Assembly: GCA_910583795.1 (NCBI GenBank)
Contig: CAJTZQ010000072.1
Span: 1-18,237, forward strand
From: an uncultured Muribaculaceae bacterium
Lineage (GTDB): Bacteria; Bacteroidota; Bacteroidia; Bacteroidales; Muribaculaceae
Direction of reading: 5' to 3'
DNA length: 18,237 nucleotides
This document shows positions 1 to 6,604 of this stretch, piece by piece; position 1 is the stretch's first letter, and every line of letters begins with the position of its first letter. The translations under genes were made by a program, and so were the position numbers. The notes beneath the pieces are model-generated. The model did not search any database. It saw nothing but the letters and a program-made list of their open reading frames with translations, and was not told where the DNA came from.

Positions 1-20
1 TAGGTAATCGCCGCCTTAGA

Positions 21-55
21 GGTCCGATCGACAGCAATGTCGGTCGGATCTTTTT
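21..55 (+). terminator. Intrinsic terminator of an unseen upstream plus-strand gene
   Basis: Positions 21-33 pair with 38-50 as an uninterrupted 13-bp stem with two G-U pairs around a GCAA tetraloop (34-37). Five T residues follow (51-55). It separates whatever lies upstream from the receptor gene that starts at 132. No upstream coding sequence can be assigned in the 20 bases before it. Confidence 0.8.
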
Positions 56-78
56 CATTTAATGACGCTGACCGGCAA

Positions 79-111
79 TTGTAGGCATTCCTTATTTACA
101 ATATAGATTTG
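79..111 (+). promoter_or_regulatory. Bacteroides-type sigma-70 promoter for the TonB-dependent receptor
   Basis: TAGATTTG at 104-111 matches the Bacteroidetes -7 consensus TAnnTTTG exactly. A TTG at 79-81 lies 22 nt upstream, close to the usual 19-21 nt spacing of the -33 element. Transcription would start near 118, giving a leader of about 14 nt before the ATG at 132. No Shine-Dalgarno sequence is visible, as is usual in this phylum. Confidence 0.55.
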
Positions 112-131
112 GGTATTGCGTTTTTTAATTG

Positions 132-2543
132 ATGACTATTTTTAAATACATATTATTCTTATTGTTGATGTTCAGCACCTTTAATTCTTTTGCTGAATCA
201 ATAAAGATATATGGTAAAGTCCGTGACAATGATAATAATCCTATTGAGTTCGCAACTGTTAGGATAGAAGGCTCTTCAATTGGAACAAATACCGATTTGA
301 AAGGTAACTATTCTCTTTCTGTAACTGTAAAAGACACTATTAATGTAATTTATAGTTCTGTTGGTTATAAGACAGTGAAACATAAATTGATCAATCCGAA
401 ATCAGATGTAATGTTTAACGTCAAGCTTTATCCCCAAGATTATATTCTTGCTGAGCTTGAGGTAAATAGACATAGGGGAACAATCAACGGTATGCAGAAT
501 GTTGATGTGCAATCTATCAAGAATTCTCCCGATGTTTCCGGTGGAAGCATTGAATCTATGTTGACTATGTTGCCCGGTGTCAATTCTTCCAATGAATTGA
601 CTTCTCAATATTCTGTGCGGGGAGGCTCGTTTGATGAAAACTCTGTCTATATAAATGGAGTCGAAATTTATCGACCTCAATTGCAGCGTAGCGGTCAGCA
701 GGAGGGGTTGAGTATAATTAATCCGGATTTGGTAGGAAATATTAAATTTTCATCCGGAGGTTTTCCGGCGAGATATACTGATAAGATGTCGTCAGCTCTT
801 GATATCACGTATCGTAAGCCTCATAAATTTGAAAGCGCTATCGGATTGAGTCTTATGGGTGGGTCCTTTACTGTTGGAGCAAACGCCGGTAAGATTTCAA
901 TGCTACATGGTGTCAGGGTCAAAAAAAACAATTCTTTGTTGTCTTCATTGGAGACGAGAGGTGAATATGATCCTCTTTATATTGATTACCAGACAAACAT
1001 GTCATTTCTCATTTCTGATAAATGGTCAGTTAATTTTTTAGGCAACATTTCGTCTAACAACTTTAATTTTAAGCCTTCAGATAGAGAAACTTCTTTTGGG
1101 CTCTTGTCCGATCTCAAAAGATTTAAAGTCTATTTTGACGGTAGTGAGAAAGACAGGTTTAATACATATTTAGGGGCGTTTAGTTTGGATTTTAAAAGGA
1201 GCAAGTCATCGTTTTATTCATTGTTATTATCCGGTTACCACACCAGTGAATATGTCAGTTATGATATTTCAGGTGAATATTGGCTTAATCAGGCTGGTTC
1301 AGCAGGAAGTGAAGATAAAATCGGGGGTGAACTTGGTGTAGGTAAATATATGGAACATGCACGAGACCGTCTGAAGGGAACAGTGATTTCTGCGGCTTTT
1401 AAAGGTGCGACAAGAGTCGGCATTAATAATCTTTCTTTTGGACTCGTTTTTTCTCATGAAAAGTTTTTCGACAGAACCAAAGAATGGGAATGGCGTGACA
1501 GTGCCGGATATTCATTGCCTACTCAACCTGCCGGAGTAAATCTGATTTATAACTTAAGCTCACGAAAAGAAATTTCAAACAATAGATATGCCGCTTATTT
1601 AGAAGATGCATTTTATTTTGAAACATCAAAAGCGTATATGACTTTAAATGCTGGATTAAGAGGTTCATATTGGAATTTTAATAAAGAGTTTCTTCTATCC
1701 CCTCGTGTAAATTTCAATATATCTCCTTCAAATCATAATAATGTCAATTACCGGATTGCTCTCGGTCTTTACTATCAGTCTCCCTTTTATAAAGAATATA
1801 GACAGATAATAGAAGATGAAGGTGGAAATGGCACTGTCAAGCTCAATGATCAGATAAAGTCTCCAAGAAGCATTCATTTCCTTATCGGGACTGACCTGAC
1901 ATTCCAAGCTTTGGGCAGACCGTTTAAGATTACTGGTGAATTGTATTATAAGGCTCTTTCCAATTTGATTTCTTATGAATATGATAATCTTAAGGTGGTC
2001 TATTCAGGTATTAATGATTCAAAAGGTTATATCGCCGGACTCGATTTCAAATTATTCGGTCAGTTTGTACCCGGTTCAGATTCATGGTTGTCATTCTCTT
2101 TAATGAAAACTCAACAGAAGCTGAACGGGAAGAATGTGCCATTGCCATCTGATCAAAGGTATTCGGTAAACTTATACTTCACTGATTATTTCCCAAAGTT
2201 TCCTAAATTGAAATTCAGTCTGAGAGGAATTATTTCCGATGGTCTGACAATGACGGCACCACGCGTTTCGAGAGGCGTGGCATATTTCAGGGCACCGGCT
2301 TACAAAAGAGTAGACATAGGATTGACTTACATGCTCATAGACGGAAAGACAGAAGGTGTTGTGAAAAGAGATTTCCGCCGGCACTTTAAGAGTTTGAGTT
2401 TCGGAATAGACCTTTTCAATTTGTTTGACAATACAAATGTCAGTGACTATTATTGGGTGACCGATGTGAATAATCTTCAGTATGCGGTCCCTAATTATCT
2501 CACAAGGCGTCAGCTTAATTTTAAGATCAGCGCCGAATTCTGA
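132..2543 (+). CDS. TonB-dependent outer-membrane receptor with CarboxypepD_reg-like N-terminal domain
   Basis: This is an outer-membrane beta-barrel for TonB-driven import of an unidentified ligand. The 803-residue protein begins with a signal peptide (hydrophobic core about residues 5-16, FA|ES cleavage near residue 21). A carboxypeptidase-regulatory-like beta-sandwich follows at about 24-108 (GKVRDNDNNPIEFATVRIEG). The plug is at about 128-230 (MLPGVNSS, YSVRGGSFDENSVYINGVEI, FSSGGFPARY). The rest is barrel, ending in the aromatic ISAEF typical of outer-membrane strands. The ATG at 132 is preferred over a TTG one codon earlier because it directly follows a good promoter and begins the signal peptide cleanly. 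It is shorter than SusC proteins and has no SusD partner, so it is not a Sus pair. It appears to be monocistronic: a terminator lies upstream and a convergent gene starts 7 nt after its stop. The substrate cannot be told from sequence. Confidence 0.9.
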   Translation: MTIFKYILFLLLMFSTFNSFAESIKIYGKVRDNDNNPIEFATVRIEGSSIGTNTDLKGNYSLSVTVKDTINVIYSSVGYKTVKHKLINPKSDVMFNVKLYPQDYILAELEVNRHRGTINGMQNVDVQSIKNSPDVSGGSIESMLTMLPGVNSSNELTSQYSVRGGSFDENSVYINGVEIYRPQLQRSGQQEGLSIINPDLVGNIKFSSGGFPARYTDKMSSALDITYRKPHKFESAIGLSLMGGSFTVGANAGKISMLHGVRVKKNNSLLSSLETRGEYDPLYIDYQTNMSFLISDKWSVNFLGNISSNNFNFKPSDRETSFGLLSDLKRFKVYFDGSEKDRFNTYLGAFSLDFKRSKSSFYSLLLSGYHTSEYVSYDISGEYWLNQAGSAGSEDKIGGELGVGKYMEHARDRLKGTVISAAFKGATRVGINNLSFGLVFSHEKFFDRTKEWEWRDSAGYSLPTQPAGVNLIYNLSSRKEISNNRYAAYLEDAFYFETSKAYMTLNAGLRGSYWNFNKEFLLSPRVNFNISPSNHNNVNYRIALGLYYQSPFYKEYRQIIEDEGGNGTVKLNDQIKSPRSIHFLIGTDLTFQALGRPFKITGELYYKALSNLISYEYDNLKVVYSGINDSKGYIAGLDFKLFGQFVPGSDSWLSFSLMKTQQKLNGKNVPLPSDQRYSVNLYFTDYFPKFPKLKFSLRGIISDGLTMTAPRVSRGVAYFRAPAYKRVDIGLTYMLIDGKTEGVVKRDFRRHFKSLSFGIDLFNLFDNTNVSDYYWVTDVNNLQYAVPNYLTRRQLNFKISAEF

Positions 2544-2550
2544 AAAAGAA

Positions 2551-3243
2551 TCACAATCCCATTGTCTCGCCGGTTTCGGCTACGTGAATAGAGACGCTGA
2601 TCGATGATGCGTCAGCATGTCGTTCCAGACAGGATTTAATCATCCCTATTGTCTCTTCCACTCCCATTTCTTCGCCATAAATATTGACGAGCATCAATAG
2701 ATGCGTGGTGTCTGCTGTGAGTTTCGTACGTTCTTCATCACTCGTCGGGGTGCCGATTCCACCCACGATATCCCTATATACTGGTAGTCCTGCAATATTC
2801 AGCGGTCCTCTTCCTATTCCATTGAATGTATCCTCATGAGTTCCGGCGTCGAGTGTCAGTACATCTCCTTTAATTTTGTCGGCATCAAAGCCGCCTATGC
2901 TATATCCCGATGCTATGGAGACGAGATTTATGACATCTATCAGTGTGGTTAAACGATATAAACCTTTGCCATTGACTATTCTTCTACACATTGCTTCAGA
3001 CGACGGACGGTATCTGTTTGGATCTTTTCCAAGGGCTTTGTATGCTAAACGTGTGGCTGCGATTCCCGGTCGTTTGTTTATTTCTTCGATTCGATAGGAA
3101 GATTCTATCCTTTGGCATTCCTCTTCAATCTCATTCCATAATATATCGGATGTAGGATTGTTGGAACAGGTTGCACAAATTTGAATCACCTTCAATCCTG
3201 GTGCCGCACGGCGAATATTATCAGAAAATACAATATGTTTCAT
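2551..3243 (-). CDS. Stand-alone B3/4 domain protein (PheRS beta-subunit editing-like domain)
   Basis: The 230-residue protein resembles the free-standing B3/B4 domain family (COG3382, PF03483). The same fold in the phenylalanyl-tRNA synthetase beta chain hydrolyses mischarged Tyr-tRNA-Phe. Recognisable family segments are NKRPGIAATRLAYKALGKDP (about 57-75), RYRPSSEAMCRRIVNGKGLY (about 78-96), and the TLDAGTHEDTFNGIGRGPLN stretch (about 130-149) followed by TADTTHLLMLVNIYG. It has no signal peptide or membrane segment and should be cytosolic. The stand-alone family has no well-established function; tRNA or aminoacyl-tRNA quality control is an inference from the fold. It is convergent with the receptor gene (7-nt gap) and divergent from hisS. 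The ATG at 3243 is the only good start. A weak -7-like TAAATTTA lies just upstream on the minus strand. Confidence 0.82.
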   Translation of the reverse strand: MKHIVFSDNIRRAAPGLKVIQICATCSNNPTSDILWNEIEEECQRIESSYRIEEINKRPGIAATRLAYKALGKDPNRYRPSSEAMCRRIVNGKGLYRLTTLIDVINLVSIASGYSIGGFDADKIKGDVLTLDAGTHEDTFNGIGRGPLNIAGLPVYRDIVGGIGTPTSDEERTKLTADTTHLLMLVNIYGEEMGVEETIGMIKSCLERHADASSISVSIHVAETGETMGL

Positions 3244-3264
3244 ACTTATATCTAAATTTAAGGT

Positions 3265-3292
3265 CTTAGGTAATTGGCCTTAGGTTGTTGGT
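3265..3292. repeat. Two-copy 14-bp direct tandem repeat upstream of the B3/4 gene
   Basis: CTTAGGTAATTGGC (3265-3278) is followed directly by CTTAGGTTGTTGGT (3279-3292), 11 of 14 positions identical. It lies 22-49 nt upstream of the B3/4 start codon, where a promoter or operator would be expected. A role as a regulator site is only a possibility. Confidence 0.5.
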
Positions 3293-3316
3293 ATGGATTA
3301 TTCTTAATTTAAATCA

Positions 3317-3348
3317 TAACCTTTTAACCCTGTAACCCCATAACCCTC
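3317..3348. repeat. Four in-phase 8-bp repeats, consensus TAACCCNN
   Basis: TAACC occurs at 3317, 3325, 3333 and 3341, exactly every 8 bp; the last three copies read TAACCC. The array sits between the divergent B3/4 gene and hisS. Directly after it an imperfect hairpin can be drawn at about 3348-3369 around TCGCAAGCGA. No coding sequence covers it. Confidence 0.6.
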
Positions 3349-3444
3349 AGCTCTCGCAAGCGAAAGTTGAATAAATAATGTGCGAATTTAAGAAAAAAAG
3401 ATGAAAAGAAGGAATGCAGGGGAGTTATTGTGAAAAAAGTTTTG

Positions 3445-3452
3445 TAATTTCG
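3445..3452 (+). promoter_or_regulatory. hisS: Possible -7 promoter element for hisS
   Basis: TAATTTCG at 3445-3452 differs at one base from the TAnnTTTG consensus and lies 33 nt before the hisS ATG, giving a leader of about 27 nt. No well-spaced -33 TTG is present (the nearest, at 3428-3430, is only 14 nt upstream), so the call is tentative. Confidence 0.35.
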
Positions 3453-3485
3453 CAATTCAAATCAATAATCAAAAATAAGATAATC

Positions 3486-4853
3486 ATGGCACAAAAACCA
3501 TCCATACCGAAAGGTACACGCGATTTCTCGCCAAGCGAGATGGCAAGACGCAACTATATATTCGATACTATAAAAAAAGTTTTCGGACTTTATGGATATC
3601 AGCAGATTGAAACTCCGGCAATGGAGAATCTGTCTACATTGATGGGTAAATATGGGGAGGAAGGTGATAAACTTCTTTTCAAGATTCTCAATTCAGGAGA
3701 TTTCCTGAAGGGTATTGAAGATTCGGAGTTGACAGATCGAAATCTTGTCAAGCTTACTAATAAAATGTGTGAAAAGGGTCTGCGTTATGACCTTACCGTA
3801 CCTTTTGCCCGTTTCGTTGTGCAATATCGGGGCAATCTTCAGATGCCCTTCAAACGTTATCAGATTCAGCCGGTATGGCGTGCAGACCGTCCTCAAAAAG
3901 GACGCTACCGTGAATTCTATCAGTGCGATGCCGATGTCGTCGGCAGCGATTCCCTTTGGAACGAGATAGAACTCCTTTCGATGATTGATATGGTGTTTAA
4001 ACGTCTCAGAGTCAGGGTGGCTATTAAGGTTAACAACCGCAAGATTCTTACAGGCATAGCTGAAATAATCGGCGAGGCTGATAAAATTGTGGATATAACT
4101 GTTGCAATTGACAAGATTGATAAAATCGGTATTGACAATGTCAACGAGGAACTTCGCTCAAAAGGTCTTTCGGAAGAGGCTATCGAAAAGCTGAAGCCGC
4201 TTCTTGAGATGACAGGAAACAATGCTGAGAAACTTGACACTCTTTCGCAGCTGCTCGCTTCTTCTGAAACAGGTATGAAAGGTGTTGAAGAGTTGCGCTA
4301 TGTCATCGGAGGGATTGATAGTCTTGGACATGACTGTGTGGTTGACCTTGATGTTTCCCTTGCACGTGGGCTGAACTATTACACGGGAACAATTATCGAG
4401 GTAAAGGCTCTTGATGTACAGATCGGAAGTATTACCGGAGGAGGAAGGTATGACAATCTGACCGGTGTATTCGGTATGCCGGGTCTTTCGGGAGTTGGTA
4501 TTTCTTTCGGAGCTGATCGAATTTACGATGTCCTCAACCAACTGGAACTTTATCCTGACAGTGTCAGCAGAAGTGTGAAGGTGCTTTTCGCTAATTTCGG
4601 GGAAAAGGAGGCAATGACATCCGCACGTATTGTGAAACTGCTGCGTGAAGAAGGTGTGTCGGCAGAACTTTATCCGGACACTGCAAAAATGAAAAAGCAG
4701 ATGGGTTATGCTGACGCCGAAGGAATTCCCTTTGTGGCATTGATCGGAGAGAGTGAGATTGAGGAAGGCTCTATCAACCTCAAGGACATGGTGTCTGGGA
4801 CTCAGGAAAAACTAAGTGTGGAAGCACTTGTGGAACGGCTCAAAAATTCATGA
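3486..4853 (+). CDS. hisS: Histidine--tRNA ligase (HisRS)
   Basis: The enzyme activates histidine with ATP and charges tRNA-His in the cytosol. The 455-residue protein is a class II synthetase. It has the family N-terminus KPSIPKGTRDFSPSEM, a motif 1 region (IETPAMENLSTL, 41-52), motif 2 (RYQIQPVWRADRPQKGRYRE, 124-143), the histidine-specific SLARGLNYYTGTIIEV segment (291-306), and the motif 3 region GSITGGGRYDNL with GVGISFGADRIYD (314-348). A C-terminal anticodon-binding domain follows from about 364. The ATG at 3486 is chosen because family homology starts at MAQKPSIPKG. An upstream in-frame ATG at 3414 would add 24 unrelated residues and run through the likely promoter. The next gene starts 4 nt after the stop, so the two are probably co-transcribed. 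Confidence 0.97.
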   Translation: MAQKPSIPKGTRDFSPSEMARRNYIFDTIKKVFGLYGYQQIETPAMENLSTLMGKYGEEGDKLLFKILNSGDFLKGIEDSELTDRNLVKLTNKMCEKGLRYDLTVPFARFVVQYRGNLQMPFKRYQIQPVWRADRPQKGRYREFYQCDADVVGSDSLWNEIELLSMIDMVFKRLRVRVAIKVNNRKILTGIAEIIGEADKIVDITVAIDKIDKIGIDNVNEELRSKGLSEEAIEKLKPLLEMTGNNAEKLDTLSQLLASSETGMKGVEELRYVIGGIDSLGHDCVVDLDVSLARGLNYYTGTIIEVKALDVQIGSITGGGRYDNLTGVFGMPGLSGVGISFGADRIYDVLNQLELYPDSVSRSVKVLFANFGEKEAMTSARIVKLLREEGVSAELYPDTAKMKKQMGYADAEGIPFVALIGESEIEEGSINLKDMVSGTQEKLSVEALVERLKNS

Positions 4854-4857
4854 TCAG

Positions 4858-6060
4858 ATGATCACCATGCCTCAATTTATTCTTCGGCAGCCGGCGGCTC
4901 CTGAAGAAACCAAAACGGATGCTTATTATCTCGCGCTTGCCAATCGGCTGGCGACGATTGCAAAAGAGCAAAACCTTTTTCTGTCTTATCCTGAAAAGGT
5001 TGTTGAGCGTGCGGCGATGGCTGTTGTCGGTTATTATCAAGACGTGATATGTGATTCAGGAGTCTGGCGATCTTTCATCTGTGAGAACCGGCGTCTCTAT
5101 GGGTTTACTGTGCCTTTTTATGATAATGGTGACGAAGACTATATGGATTATGAATTAAACAGGATTGATGTGAGATTTATGGTCTGGTATAGCCTGTCTA
5201 TGAATTACGAGGAAAAAAGGGTGGAGTATCCGTTAGCTGATGAAATTCTGAGCGGGGCTGATGCATGGTGGTCTGAACTCGACAGGGTGTATGACGAATC
5301 TCCGATGCCTGAAGATTTCAGAATGACCCATGAACTTGAGATCCATGCCGAAGAGGATTCAGAGGCAATCTTCCGTCTAGGCAACTGGCTCTTCATGCAT
5401 TGTTATCTGATGACTCCTGCTTATGCGATGACTTTGTCGGAGATTGCCTCCTCCATAGATCTCACCAAAGAAGAGAACGTTGCGGAATTGCAGAAAAGAA
5501 TGGAACAATCAATGATGGAAGATCCGACCGGTCCTCTGGCTCTTTATCTAAGGGAATGGCTGTATCTGATAGTGGAGGGAAAAATGCCGCCCGCTCCTAA
5601 ATCTAAAAAAGTAATCCCGGAGCATAAATATTATACAGCTTTTACTAAGGCTACGGGTGGAGAAGTGATCAAATTCTTTTCATCATATAAGGAATTAAAT
5701 GACTTTTTCATCACGGCTCTTGGATGGGAAGATAATGAGGAACATTTGCCACAAATGAAAGGTGAGCATGATTTCATCCTTATGGTTAACCGGGAAAAAG
5801 GGATGCTTCTTGCAAAGAATATAGCGAGATGCGTCGCTCATCCTCAGAATCCAATGTACGACAGGGATTATGCCCGTGTTCATGCTATTGAGCTGCTGAC
5901 TGAAAGAGGATGCTGCCCGGGAGATTTGTTGAAATATATATGTGATAACGGATGGCTTCCTGATTCAGTGTTTCCGGACACGGAAGATCATGAGATTGTT
6001 TCGAAAAATTATGATTTCATTTCCCGTTGTTATCTACAGCAATATTATAGGGGCGATTGA
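4858..6060 (+). CDS. Uncharacterised Bacteroidales protein, probably DUF3843 family
   Basis: The 400-residue protein has no signal peptide or membrane segment and is rich in acidic and aromatic residues. Its overall pattern (about 400 aa, ISDLGLWRSF-like segment here read as ICDSGVWRSFICENRRLYG, then DIRF-like DVRFMVWY and a GPLALYLREWLYL segment near 230-245) matches my recollection of the DUF3843 family of Bacteroidetes. That family has no assigned function, and the assignment needs a profile search. The C-terminal third contains HDFILMVNREKGMLLAKNIA. The gene starts 4 nt after the hisS stop. ATG 4858 is used; ATG 4867 (MPQFILRQ) is an equally good start, and an in-frame GTG at 4816 inside hisS is unlikely. 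A strong terminator 31 nt after the stop ends the two-gene operon. Confidence 0.8.
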   Translation: MITMPQFILRQPAAPEETKTDAYYLALANRLATIAKEQNLFLSYPEKVVERAAMAVVGYYQDVICDSGVWRSFICENRRLYGFTVPFYDNGDEDYMDYELNRIDVRFMVWYSLSMNYEEKRVEYPLADEILSGADAWWSELDRVYDESPMPEDFRMTHELEIHAEEDSEAIFRLGNWLFMHCYLMTPAYAMTLSEIASSIDLTKEENVAELQKRMEQSMMEDPTGPLALYLREWLYLIVEGKMPPAPKSKKVIPEHKYYTAFTKATGGEVIKFFSSYKELNDFFITALGWEDNEEHLPQMKGEHDFILMVNREKGMLLAKNIARCVAHPQNPMYDRDYARVHAIELLTERGCCPGDLLKYICDNGWLPDSVFPDTEDHEIVSKNYDFISRCYLQQYYRGD

Positions 6061-6090
6061 CACATCAAATCCAATCTTTCAACATTAGTC

Positions 6091-6128
6091 ATCGGCATGA
6101 CCCCATTTGGTGTTGTGCCGATATTTTT
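6091..6128 (+). terminator. Intrinsic terminator of the hisS operon
   Basis: Positions 6091-6105 (ATCGGCATGACCCCA) pair with 6108-6122 (TGGTGTTGTGCCGAT). The result is a 15-bp stem with two G-U pairs and one mismatch, followed by five T residues at 6124-6128. Confidence 0.85.
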
Positions 6129-6604
6129 ATGTTGTAGAACATAAACTCGCTAAATTGTATAAATATTATATTAAAAATTATTGTAAATTAATGCATTTGT
6201 TCTTGATAATGCATAATTATTATCAATGAAGGTGGAGCTTAATTTATTTAATTCACATTTTTTAACATTAAAATTTATGAAATTTTTGATGTTAGCACTA
6301 ATTTTACGACCGCGTATGAAAAATAAGATAAATTAGATTGAAAAAATCTTAAATTTATTCTAAATATGGTCATCCACCATGAAAAATGACGCAACATTTA
6401 GAAGCATGTCAGTTGTAGGATGTGTTCTATTTAACAATTTTTAATAAAGTTATTATTATCGAAAAATATAATATGTCTGATCAATTTCGTCAGTGATTGA
6501 CATGAATATAACAGATAGTTTAATAACTTTATAAAATCAAATACGGAGCGATCCGGATAAGAAAATATTAAAACCATTAAATACTAACCTATTAACTAAC
6601 CTCT
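6129..6604 (+). promoter_or_regulatory. Long AT-rich regulatory region and 5' leader of the susC-susD operon
   Basis: No gene is visible in these 476 bases. They hold several dyads. TTGATAAT/ATTATCAA (6203-6210, 6219-6226) overlaps two direct copies of TAATGCAT (6189, 6207). An 11-bp stem pairs 6263-6273 with 6284-6294. A perfect 12-bp inverted repeat (ATAAAGTTATTA 6444-6455, TAATAACTTTAT 6521-6532) flanks 65 nt. The right arm contains TAACTTTA (6524-6531), one base from the -7 consensus, so a start near 6538 is possible; the nearest TTG (6497-6499) is 24 nt away. The presumed leader has a CGGA-GCGA-TCCG mini-hairpin (6544-6555) and two ACTAACCT repeats (6583, 6595) just before the ATG. No regulator gene (sigma/anti-sigma or hybrid two-component) lies nearby. 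Confidence 0.5.

Noticed and set aside
1..58. Open minus-strand frame beginning ATGAAAAAG at position 58 and running off the left edge
   Set aside because: It coincides with a 13-bp hairpin followed by a T run on the plus strand, which is better explained as a terminator, and the 19 visible residues are not recognisable.
3317..3348. CRISPR-like or telomere-like array
   Set aside because: The units are only 8 bp without spacers, so this is a short tandem repeat, not a CRISPR array.
3414..3485. N-terminal extension of HisRS from an upstream in-frame ATG
   Set aside because: Family homology begins at the ATG at 3486, and the extension would cross the likely promoter.
4816..4857. GTG start of the DUF3843-like gene inside hisS
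   Set aside because: ATG codons at 4858 and 4867 lie just after the hisS stop and give a cleaner N-terminus.
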